DNA of 13,974 nucleotides from Methanobrevibacter sp. (GTDB lineage: Archaea > Methanobacteriota > Methanobacteria > Methanobacteriales > Methanobacteriaceae), in the NCBI GenBank assembly GCA_009784145.1, contig WRCI01000029.1:1-13974 (forward strand), given 5' to 3'. Every line of letters begins with the position of its first letter. The stretch's first letter is position 1. This document shows positions 6,959 to 13,748 of this stretch, piece by piece. The position numbers were made by a program, and so were the translations under genes. Under the pieces are notes generated by a model. That model saw only the letters and a list, made by a program, of their open reading frames with translations, was not told the DNA's origin and made no database searches.

Positions 6959-7468
6959 ATGGTAAGTATAAAAATGGAAGAAGTATTGAATAAGCAACTT
7001 AATGCTGAATTGTATTCAGGATATTTGTACTTAGCTATGTCTGCATATTTTGAAAATATGGATTTAGAAGGTTTAGCTAATTGGATGAGAGTTCAAGCAC
7101 AAGAAGAATTATCTCATGGAATGAAATTTTATAATTATATAGTTCAAAGAGGCGCAAAAGTAACTCTGAGTGAAATTGAAAAGCCTAAATTAGAATGGGA
7201 TTCTCCTGTTGATGTATTTGAAAATGTTTTAGCTCATGAAAAAGTAGTTACTGGAATGATAAATGATTTAGTTGATTTAGCTATTGAAGAAGGAGATCAT
7301 GCAACTAATAATTTCTTGCAATGGTTTGTAGCTGAACAAGTAGAAGAAGAAGAGTCTGCTGGCTCTGCTTTGAATAAGATAAAATTAGCAACTAAAGAAT
7401 CTAATGGGTTATTCTCATTAGATGCTGATTTTGGTACTAGAATTTACACTCCAAGTAGTTCTAAGTAA
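6959..7468 (+). CDS. Non-haem ferritin
   Basis: The 169-residue four-helix protein stores iron as a ferric mineral in a 24-subunit shell, oxidising Fe(II) at a di-iron centre. All ferroxidase residues match bacterial FtnA numbering exactly: E17, E50, H53, E94, Q127 and E130. The E-helix tail and a Ser-rich end (about 145-169) follow. The length is normal. The ATG at 6959 has GGTG at 6950-6953. The position directly after two rubredoxins suggests an iron/oxygen-defence operon; rubredoxins or superoxide-reducing enzymes would limit oxygen damage while ferritin removes free iron. A hairpin terminator follows at 7472. Confidence 0.95.
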   Translation: MVSIKMEEVLNKQLNAELYSGYLYLAMSAYFENMDLEGLANWMRVQAQEELSHGMKFYNYIVQRGAKVTLSEIEKPKLEWDSPVDVFENVLAHEKVVTGMINDLVDLAIEEGDHATNNFLQWFVAEQVEEEESAGSALNKIKLATKESNGLFSLDADFGTRIYTPSSSK

Positions 7469-7471
7469 ATA

Positions 7472-7500
7472 AATAGTTACTATTAACTATTATTTTTACT
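7472..7500 (+). terminator. Hairpin and T-rich terminator after ferritin
   Basis: AATAGTTA (7472-7479) pairs perfectly with TAACTATT (7484-7491) around the loop CTAT, and T-rich sequence (ATTTTTACTTTTG) follows. It begins four bases after the ferritin stop. The gap up to 7588 holds further T-runs and ATT/ACT triplet repeats. Confidence 0.65.
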
Positions 7501-7588
7501 TTTGTTTCATTTTTTATTATTTTTATTATTATCTAATTTTTTTTTATTATTATTACTATTATTACTATTATTTTCTTTTTTGTATTTT

Positions 7589-8458
7589 TTATAATTTATT
7601 ATTTTTATTTATATGACTTTCAAGGAAAATAGATGATTTTAGAATATTTTCTTTATATTGGGGAATAATTTCTTCTAAAAATCCCATAAAAGATTCAGCT
7701 ATAATATCTGAATCTTTGTTTTTTTCTTTAGATTCACTATTTCCATTATTTCCATTATTTATATTATTTCCACTAATTTCGCTTTTTTTATTATTTAAAT
7801 CATTGTTAAGATTTAAATTATAACTATTAAACTCTTCTTTGGTTTTTATAGATTTTGTATTTAAAAATGAGTTAATCCAATCATTAGATATATTAATAAA
7901 AGGATAAATAATTTTAATTTTTTTATAAGTTTTTTCTTTATCTGTTTTTATACCATTTCCTGAAAAAACATTAGATAATATTGATTTCACTTCTTCGTCT
8001 AATGTTAAAGAAATTAATACAGAATCAATAGCTGTTTTATTGTATTCACAGTTATTATCATTATTTTCGTCATTGTTTTCATTGTAATCAAAATATTCTA
8101 AATCACTTTCAATAATTTTTATCCCATATTTTCTAGTATAAGGTTCTAATACTATTTTTAATAAACAATCAACTTGATTTTTTTCTTTAAAAAGTAGTAC
8201 ATTATATTTAGGATGTAATTCTTCTGATAATACTTTTGAAACACTTGCACAAATTTTTTGAAAAATAGTAGAACTAATAACCTCAAATTCAGGATAATAT
8301 TTTTTAAAAGTTTCTTGTCGCTTTTTAGAAAATTTAGAAAATCTTTGGTCGTTAATATAGATGGTGTTTGATGTATAGCTAATAAACCTAGTATCAATAC
8401 CAATTATTCCAAGTAATTTCAGAATTTCCTTTTTTCTTTTTTCTAAATAGTTATCCAT
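7589..8458 (-). CDS. Unrecognised 289-residue protein with Asn-rich inserts
   Basis: I do not recognise a family. Residues 1 to about 120 look like a folded domain: a lysine-rich helix, RFISYTSNTIYINDQRFSK, then YNVLLF near 85-90 followed by a helix and KYGIKII. That strand-loop-helix-strand order would suit a Rossmann or PP-loop-like fold, but no nucleotide-binding loop is visible, so this is only a guess. A hydrophilic Asn/Asp/Glu stretch (about 127-140) and a longer Asn/Ser/Lys stretch (about 217-250) look like disordered inserts between folded parts. There is no signal peptide or membrane segment, so it is likely cytoplasmic. The ATG at 8458 has no good ribosome-binding site. Its leader is made entirely of the 23-bp repeat array, with aroE upstream on the same strand. 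Confidence 0.8.
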   Translation of the reverse strand: MDNYLEKRKKEILKLLGIIGIDTRFISYTSNTIYINDQRFSKFSKKRQETFKKYYPEFEVISSTIFQKICASVSKVLSEELHPKYNVLLFKEKNQVDCLLKIVLEPYTRKYGIKIIESDLEYFDYNENNDENNDNNCEYNKTAIDSVLISLTLDEEVKSILSNVFSGNGIKTDKEKTYKKIKIIYPFINISNDWINSFLNTKSIKTKEEFNSYNLNLNNDLNNKKSEISGNNINNGNNGNSESKEKNKDSDIIAESFMGFLEEIIPQYKENILKSSIFLESHINKNNKL

Positions 8459-8461
8459 ATA

Positions 8462-8645
8462 TGATCAGATTATTGTATAAGTTATAAAAGGATTGTTTAT
8501 AAAGTTATAAACATGTTATTGTATAAATTATAAAAATATTATTTATAAAATTATAAAAATATTATTTATAAAATTATAAAAATATTATTTATAAAATTAT
8601 AAAAATATTATTGTATAATTTATAAAAGGATTATTGTATAAAATT
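8462..8645. repeat. Eight-unit 23-bp tandem repeat array
   Basis: Eight contiguous 23-base units start at 8462, 8485, 8508, 8531, 8554, 8577, 8600 and 8623. The units at 8531, 8554 and 8577 are identical (TAAAAATATTATTTATAAAA plus TTA); outer units vary, often with ATTGTATAA in the middle. The array starts four bases from the ATG of the unknown minus-strand gene, and its last unit covers the stop and final codons of aroE. On the minus strand the central units carry TTTATAAAT, which resembles an archaeal TATA box. There are no spacers, so it is not a CRISPR. Confidence 0.93.
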
Positions 8646-9536
8646 TAAAAGTGACTTTTCCATTACATCTAAAGGTGCTTCTTTTCCAGTCCATATTTTG
8701 AAGTTTTCAGCACCTTGATATAAAAGCATTTTAATTCCAGTAACTGGTGTTGCATTAGCTTTTTTAGCTTCTTTAATTAGAGAAGTTTCAATAGGATTGT
8801 AAACAATGTCATTAACTATTAAGTTGGAATGCATCATATCTGCTGTAGCTAATGGTTTATCATTTATGTTTGGATGCATACCTACAGGACTTGTATCTAT
8901 TAAAATATCTGCATTAGCTAAAGTTTTTGGAAGCTTATCTAAACTCCCATAATCAAATTCTAAATTGATATGTGAAAAATCAATTTTAATATCATCAAGT
9001 TTGGAATTGTTTTTAAAATCACTTGATAGTAGTGTTTTAATATCATAAATAAGAGATTTAGCTTTTTTAGCAGTTCTGTTAATTATTATTATATTATTTG
9101 TTCCTTCAATAGCTAATTGAAAAGCTATGGCTCTTGCAGCTCCTCCTGCTCCAATAATAACAACATTTTTATTTTTCACTGTAGAAACTTCTTTAATAGC
9201 TTGGACTGCCCCAACACAATCAGTATTATATCCTTTTGATTTTCCACTACTAAAATCAATAGTGTTAACAGCTCCGATTAAATTTGCCATAATATCAAAT
9301 TTATCAAGATATTTTATTACATTTTGTTTGTGAGGAATGGTTATATTAAGCCCACTAATACCAAATGCTTTTGCTCCTTTTATTGCATTTGAAAGGTCTT
9401 TTTTTTCTACTTTAAATGGAACATATACATAATCCAACTTTTTCGCTTCAAATGCAGCATTAAACATTACGGGGGATAAACTATGTTCAACTGGATTTCC
9501 GATTACTCCAACAACTTTTGTAGTTCCACTAACCAT
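8631..9536 (-). CDS. aroE: Shikimate dehydrogenase
   Basis: The enzyme reduces 3-dehydroshikimate to shikimate with NADPH in the aromatic amino acid pathway. Substrate site: SLSP (19-22), NITIPHK (64-70) with catalytic K70, N91-T92 and D106 in NTDCVG. The NADP-binding domain has GAGGAA (129-134) and NRT (154-156), the latter typical of NADP preference. At 301 residues it is somewhat longer than most AroE proteins (about 270-290), mainly through a stretch around 165-200 with KNNSKLDDIKIDFSH. The ATG at 9536 has the strongest classic ribosome-binding site of the window (GAGGAGGA). The last codons and the stop lie inside a 23-bp repeat unit, so the exact C-terminus may differ between strains. 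Confidence 0.96.
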   Translation of the reverse strand: MVSGTTKVVGVIGNPVEHSLSPVMFNAAFEAKKLDYVYVPFKVEKKDLSNAIKGAKAFGISGLNITIPHKQNVIKYLDKFDIMANLIGAVNTIDFSSGKSKGYNTDCVGAVQAIKEVSTVKNKNVVIIGAGGAARAIAFQLAIEGTNNIIIINRTAKKAKSLIYDIKTLLSSDFKNNSKLDDIKIDFSHINLEFDYGSLDKLPKTLANADILIDTSPVGMHPNINDKPLATADMMHSNLIVNDIVYNPIETSLIKEAKKANATPVTGIKMLLYQGAENFKIWTGKEAPLDVMEKSLLNFIQ

Positions 9537-9540
9537 TTAA

Positions 9541-9548
9541 TCCTCCTC
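9541..9548 (-). promoter_or_regulatory. Strong Shine-Dalgarno site of aroE
   Basis: On the minus strand GAGGAGGA precedes ATG by four bases. Most other genes here use GGTG or GGTGAT instead; both forms can pair with the end of archaeal 16S rRNA. Confidence 0.7.
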
Positions 9549-9826
9549 ATTTTTTATTTTTTTTAAGAAATTAATATTGTTTTATTTTGGAATAGTGTAT
9601 TTTTTTATTATAATTATAAAACAAAGTTATAAATAAATTATAAATATATTTTTAGTACTTTTAATATTTTTAGTACGGTTTATGTGTGTTTTATTTAGTA
9701 TTTTTAATATTTTTAATATTTTATATATTTTTAGTATTTTTTAATAATATATTATATAACTTAATGATTATATCTTTTATGCTATAATTTTTAAAATTCA
9801 TTTAAAAAACTTAAATGTAATAGTTT
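9549..9826. other. A/T-rich gap upstream of aroE with loose repeats
   Basis: About 280 bases without a gene. TTTTTAGTA or TTTTTAATATT recurs several times at about 9650-9755. No remnant of a transposase catalytic domain is recognisable downstream of the zinc-ribbon/HTH gene. The aroE promoter must be here, perhaps near ATTTATAACTTTG on the minus strand (about 9625-9640), but this is not secure. Confidence 0.35.
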
Positions 9827-10216
9827 TTATAGATTTCGTTTCCTTTCAGTTTGTTTTTCGACTTCATTATTAAATATTTTTGATATTCTATGAATTGCTT
9901 GTCTACTACATCCTAATTCTTCAGATATCTGTTTAATGTTTTTATTATTTAAATTAAGTAGAACATAAAATACTTCACCTAATGAAATATGGCTTCCATG
10001 GAATATTGTTTCTGTTAAGTCATTAAAATGATTGTTACATTTTTTACAAATATATCTGTAAGGTTTTCCACTACCTCCTCCACCTGCCATTATAGTTTCA
10101 AAGGTTTTACATTTTGGACAATAAACACCATTTGCCCAACGAATAGTTCGAAAAATTTCAATAGCTTGTTCATCATCAGCTATATCTAAGCCAGTGCATA
10201 AATAATCTAATTTCAT
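9827..10216 (-). CDS. Orphan IS1595-type zinc-ribbon/HTH protein
   Basis: The 129-residue protein looks like the N-terminal part of IS1595-family transposases without the catalytic domain. A zinc ribbon is formed by C33-x2-C36 (VYCPKCKT) and C57-x2-C60 (YICKKCNNHF), preceded by FRTIRWANG; the link SLGEVFYVLLNL and an HTH (about 93-115, IKQISEELGCSRQAIHRI) follow. It then ends within about 14 residues. No catalytic DDE region follows, so it cannot transpose by itself; it may be a truncated transposase or a domesticated DNA-binding regulator. The ATG at 10216 is chosen over one 14 codons upstream, because GGTGA (10221-10225) precedes it by four bases. Its own upstream region holds a long palindrome over the likely TATA box. 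Confidence 0.82.
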   Translation of the reverse strand: MKLDYLCTGLDIADDEQAIEIFRTIRWANGVYCPKCKTFETIMAGGGGSGKPYRYICKKCNNHFNDLTETIFHGSHISLGEVFYVLLNLNNKNIKQISEELGCSRQAIHRISKIFNNEVEKQTERKRNL

Positions 10217-10249
10217 ATTTTCACCGATAATATCTATAATTAATATATT

Positions 10250-10277
10250 ACTTAACAATTTATATAAATTGTCAAGT
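10250..10277 (-). promoter_or_regulatory. 28-bp near-perfect palindrome over the presumed TATA box
   Basis: Thirteen of fourteen base pairs match. The inner 18 bases, ACAATTTATATAAATTGT, are a perfect palindrome; they are flanked by ACTT-A on the left and C-AAGT on the right, with a single mismatch. The centre TTTATATAAA is TATA-like and lies about 47 bases before the ATG of the zinc-ribbon/HTH gene, giving a leader of about 20 bases if transcription starts the usual distance downstream. It is a good candidate for an operator, possibly autoregulatory. Confidence 0.55.
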
Positions 10278-10738
10278 TTGTGATATAAATGAAAATATAG
10301 TTTTTATGTATCATATTATATGGAAAAAGATTATTTCATTGTTTAAGATATTATTTAAGAATATTAAGTGTTATTATTAGCTTTAAACTATTAAATAATT
10401 AAAATAAGTGTTAATGATACTATATAGTAAAATAGTCACATTTATTGATGAGATTTTCACTTTTAATTTTGTTTTCATTGTTGAATAGATTAATAAGTTT
10501 GATAAAAGAATTTTTATAATCAAATAAAAATGATTATAATATAATACAAAAGATACATATAAGAATAGAATAATAAATCATATATCTATCTATTGGTTAA
10601 TATATATTGTTTAATAAATTTAAGATGAGTAACTAAATCCATATTATATTTAGCTAATATAATTTCAGTCATTATTTTTTTTATAAAAAATCCTTTAAAT
10701 TATATACTCTTATTAATTTTATTATATTTTTAAATTAT

Positions 10739-10819
10739 ATTATTATAAATTGGGATATTTATATTACTATAAAAGAGATTATATAAAAGAGATTATTATA
10801 AATTGGGATATTTATAATA
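10739..10819 (+). promoter_or_regulatory. Repeated dyad elements around twin TATA boxes before the adhesin gene
   Basis: A 25-base direct repeat occurs at 10739-10763 and 10792-10816. Each copy contains TATAAAT-TGGGAT-ATTTATA, an inverted repeat; in the second copy the arms extend to 10 bp (TATTATAAAT and ATTTATAATA, 10794-10819). Between them lies an exact tandem pair of TATAAAAGAGATTA (10768-10781, 10782-10795), which supplies two TATA boxes. Transcription from the second would start near 10810, inside the right-hand dyad. Confidence 0.55.
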
Positions 10820-10838
10820 TTAAAGGGGATAGGGTGCT

Positions 10839-12884
10839 ATGATAAATAAAGATCAAAGGAAAATAATTGTTTTGGGCTTACTATTATTTTCATTAATTAT
10901 GATAATAAGCTCAGCTAATGCAGCAAGTATAACAATAAATTCAGCAAGTAATTTTAAATCAACAATACAAAATGCACCTACAAATTCTATTATAGAATTA
11001 AACTCTAATACAGGGGAATTTAAGCTAAATTCTAATAATGTTAATATTATTATAAATAAAACTATCACAATAAAGAATTCTAACTCCTTAAAAAATACAA
11101 TAATAAACTTACAAGAAAATGGTCGTGCATTTGACATAAAAAAGGGAGGTCATTTAACACTAATAAATGTAACCATAAAAAATGGATACATTGGTGGAGA
11201 TGGTGGTGCAATATATAATGAAGGTACTATTAGTTTATCTGGCTGTACTTTTACAAATAATAAAGCCGTATTTGGTAGTGGTGGTTCAATTTGTATTCGA
11301 TTAGGAGTTGCTAATTTAACTAATTGTATTTTTACAAATAATAAGGCGTACTCTGGCGCTGCAGTATTTAATAAAGGTAATGATACTACTTTATCTGAGT
11401 GTACTTTTACAAGTAACTTTCTTACAGTACCATATTATTATGGTGAGGATGAAGATGATGATAAGCCTTTGATTCGTAGTTCTGAAGGATCTATTTATAA
11501 TGGTAAAGATAGTATTTTGTTTGTCCAAAGTACTAATATTAAGGATATATTTAGCAATGTTGATAATGATGGTTTTGTAAAAATCACTATTAAAAGTTCA
11601 GACAATTTCAAATCAATTATAGAAAATTTACCTGCAAATTATATTATATTATTAGATTCTAGTCTAGGGGATTTTAACCTAGATTCTAAAAATGTCAATA
11701 TAATTATAGATAAAAATATCATAATACAAAGTTTTGATTTAGCGCAATATGTAACAATAAACTTAAACAAATACGGTAGAGCATTTAATGTACTAAGTGG
11801 CGGAAATCTGATACTTGTAAATATAATCATAAAAAATGGATATGCTAATAATGGAGCTGTAATTTATAATGATGGAGGTACTGTAAATATCAACAATTGT
11901 ATTTTTACAAATAACCTTGCTACTAATGAAGGTGGAGTAATTTATAATAATAGAGGCATTATTACATTATGTTATTCTGTTTTTTTAGGTAATCTGGCTA
12001 ATAATGAAGGTGGTGCAATCTATAATGATGGAGGTGCTACTTTAAACTATTGTACTTTTATAGCTAACACTGCTATTATGGGTGGTGCACTTTTTAATGT
12101 AGATTGTCCTATTATGGGTAGTTATTTTTGTAGTGTATCTCACTCTAATTTCGTAAATAACTCTGCAACTAAAAAAGGTGGTGCTATTTACAATAATTTT
12201 GCAGATAGTACTAGTGTAATCGATTCTACTTTTAGTGGTAACAAAGCACCTGAAGGTCCAGATATTTTTAATCCAGTGAGTGGTATGGATAATAACTTAC
12301 ATAATGTAAATATTTTAATTATAACAAATGTTTTGGATAATAAATTAAAAATAACTGTAATAGCGACTGATAAGGATAGTGGTAAAGAGATTATTGATGA
12401 AACTGTTTATTTATATGTTAATGGAAAAGTCATAGGATCTAAAAAAACTGATATTGATGGGATGGCTATTTTTATTTATGATATTTCTAAATCAGGAAAA
12501 CACACAATTAATGTGAAAATTAATGGATTTACAAAATTGATTTCAAATTGCAAATACATTTACTTGGAAGCTGCTGCTACTAAAGATACCATTGTAAGTC
12601 TTGCAAAAGTGAAATTATATAAAGTGACAACTAGCAAAGCCACTAATAAAAAAACTAAGAAAATTCACACCAAAATATATAAATACAAAAATTTAGGACA
12701 TATTACTGGATCTAAAACATTCACAATAAAACTTGGTAAAAATTATAAATTAATAGGTAAAGTCATTAAGTCTTCTAATGTTATTTATAAATATAACAAA
12801 AAAACTAAAGAATTAACTGTAACTGTTAAAAAATTAGCTTACAACAATATAGCACAAATAAAATTCGAAACACAACATGTATAG
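10839..12884 (+). CDS. Adhesin-like secreted protein with right-handed beta-helix repeats
   Basis: Residues 1-28 are a signal peptide (cleavage likely after SANA, residues 25-28). Two homologous blocks follow, about 30-117 and 248-335, that align without gaps at an offset of 218 residues (46 of 87 identical by hand count). Each leads into beta-helix turns of the form GGAIYN-x-G-x-L-x-x-C-x-F-x-x-N-x-A, as in chlamydial Pmp and methanogen adhesin-like proteins. Residues about 490-560 resemble an Ig-like domain (LYVNGKVIGSKKTDIDG), and a Lys-rich domain (about 580-681) ends the protein without a membrane anchor. It probably sits at the pseudomurein surface, perhaps held by the basic C-terminus; this is inference. 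The ATG at 10839 has GGTG two bases upstream and GGGGAT farther away. Binding target unknown. Confidence 0.9.
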   Translation: MINKDQRKIIVLGLLLFSLIMIISSANAASITINSASNFKSTIQNAPTNSIIELNSNTGEFKLNSNNVNIIINKTITIKNSNSLKNTIINLQENGRAFDIKKGGHLTLINVTIKNGYIGGDGGAIYNEGTISLSGCTFTNNKAVFGSGGSICIRLGVANLTNCIFTNNKAYSGAAVFNKGNDTTLSECTFTSNFLTVPYYYGEDEDDDKPLIRSSEGSIYNGKDSILFVQSTNIKDIFSNVDNDGFVKITIKSSDNFKSIIENLPANYIILLDSSLGDFNLDSKNVNIIIDKNIIIQSFDLAQYVTINLNKYGRAFNVLSGGNLILVNIIIKNGYANNGAVIYNDGGTVNINNCIFTNNLATNEGGVIYNNRGIITLCYSVFLGNLANNEGGAIYNDGGATLNYCTFIANTAIMGGALFNVDCPIMGSYFCSVSHSNFVNNSATKKGGAIYNNFADSTSVIDSTFSGNKAPEGPDIFNPVSGMDNNLHNVNILIITNVLDNKLKITVIATDKDSGKEIIDETVYLYVNGKVIGSKKTDIDGMAIFIYDISKSGKHTINVKINGFTKLISNCKYIYLEAAATKDTIVSLAKVKLYKVTTSKATNKKTKKIHTKIYKYKNLGHITGSKTFTIKLGKNYKLIGKVIKSSNVIYKYNKKTKELTVTVKKLAYNNIAQIKFETQHV

Positions 12885-12907
12885 AAAATAAAGAGTTTTT
12901 AGAAAAT

Positions 12908-12966
12908 AAATGATAAATAGAGATATTATTATTATTATTATTTATTTTATCATTTTTTTCTTATTT
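12908..12966 (+). terminator. Terminator after the adhesin-like gene
   Basis: AAATGATAAA (12908-12917) pairs perfectly with TTTATCATTT (12946-12955) around a 28-base loop that contains an ATT triplet run. T-rich sequence (TTTTCTTATTTTTT) follows. Confidence 0.6.
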
Positions 12967-12971
12967 TTTAA

Positions 12972-13011
12972 AAAAATTCTTTTATTTATATAAAAATTCT
13001 TTTATTTGTAT
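12972..13011. repeat. Two-copy 20-bp tandem repeat
   Basis: AAAAATTCTTTTATTTATAT (12972-12991) is followed directly by the same 20 bases with one change (A to G, 12992-13011). It lies between the adhesin terminator and the promoter repeats of the next gene. Confidence 0.85.
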
Positions 13012-13041
13012 AAAAAATATCTTTGATTATATCTATTTATC

Positions 13042-13115
13042 TTTAAAAATGTTATATAGAATATATTTTAAAAATAGTATATAGAACCATACTTTAAAAA
13101 TATTATATAAAATTA
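13042..13115 (+). repeat. Three 25-26 bp repeats in the promoter region of the last gene
   Basis: Units start at 13042, 13067 and 13093, each with the pattern TTTAAAAAT-x-x-TATATA-x-AA. TATATA within each unit is TATA-like; the last lies about 25 bases before the ATG at 13128, so one of the earlier copies is the more likely promoter. Confidence 0.7.
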
Positions 13116-13127
13116 AATGGTGGTGAG

Positions 13128-13748
13128 ATGGAAAGAAATAAATTAATAATCTTAATTCTAGCTATGTTCATTGTTTTTACAACAGTTTTTGTTTTTGAGG
13201 GAGTATCTGTGGCAAGTGTTAAAACAATTGATAAAAATAGTGTGATGTTGAATTCAGACGAATCTCTTTTGTGGGAAATGAAAACTTATTCTAATAAAAA
13301 ACTTGTTGTAAAAGAGATTAAGTCTGATGGAATTTGGATGAATATAAAAAATATTTATACATCAATTAAATATCTTTTTACAAATTATTATTTAAAAATT
13401 TTAGGAAAAGATATAGATGAAAATCTTGCTCCAGAAGGGGTTTTTGATAAAGGTAAAAAATATCTTAATAGTGACTTTGAATGGTTAGAATGGAGTGCTA
13501 GACTTCGTAATGATTCTTCTGTTATATTTTACTCTGTAAGGGGTAATGAATTAGGACCTTATGATGGATCAGGATATACTGTAACTATTGAAAGATTTGG
13601 TTATAATAAGTTAAGAATGATTTCTGAAGTTGGAGGTGTAGCTCCAGGTCATGAGACTGTTACATATGTTAAAACTGGATATAATCCAAAAGAATATTAT
13701 TTAAAAGTTCTTAAAGTAAAAAAATCATTCCCCTATCTTGATCAATGA
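13128..13748 (+). CDS. Unrecognised secreted protein, 206 residues
   Basis: I do not recognise a family. Residues 1-29 form a signal peptide (basic MERNK, a long hydrophobic core, and VSVA as a likely cleavage site), so the mature part acts outside the membrane or stays tethered by this segment. The mature part is a mix of charged and aromatic residues with no low complexity and no Cys: it includes a helical-looking stretch (about 70-95), FEWLEWSARLRNDSSVIFYSV (about 117-137), and a C-terminal section rich in strands (YTVTIERFGYNKLRMISEVGG). That suggests a genuinely folded domain. The ATG at 13128 has GGTGGTGAG directly before it. It follows the adhesin-like gene on the same strand, but with its own terminator and promoter repeats between, so it is probably transcribed separately. 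Confidence 0.82.
   Translation: MERNKLIILILAMFIVFTTVFVFEGVSVASVKTIDKNSVMLNSDESLLWEMKTYSNKKLVVKEIKSDGIWMNIKNIYTSIKYLFTNYYLKILGKDIDENLAPEGVFDKGKKYLNSDFEWLEWSARLRNDSSVIFYSVRGNELGPYDGSGYTVTIERFGYNKLRMISEVGGVAPGHETVTYVKTGYNPKEYYLKVLKVKKSFPYLDQ

Larger units (their letters stand above)
10217..10838. other. 622-base divergent intergenic region
   Basis: The left end holds the palindrome at 10250-10277, and the right end the repeats and TATA boxes at 10739-10819. Between about 10280 and 10735 I see no credible gene: only short open frames without ribosome-binding sites, a 10-bp palindrome ACTATATAGT (about 10420-10429), and generally A/T-rich sequence. It is the longest gene-free stretch of the window and could contain a decayed gene or an unrecognised RNA. 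Confidence 0.5.

Noticed and set aside
8462..8645. Possible CRISPR array
   Set aside because: Units of 23 bases are directly contiguous with no spacers, and no cas gene is nearby.
9827..10258. Intact insertion sequence of the IS1595 family
   Set aside because: Only the zinc-ribbon/HTH part is coded; there is no catalytic domain, and I saw no terminal inverted repeats around it.
10217..10258. Longer N-terminus for the zinc-ribbon/HTH protein, starting at 10258
   Set aside because: It would run through the likely promoter and start within the palindrome; the ATG at 10216 has a GGTGA site four bases upstream.
10387..10490. Small minus-strand frame of about 31 codons (MKTKLKVKISS...)
   Set aside because: No ribosome-binding site, no recognisable similarity and a composition compatible with chance.
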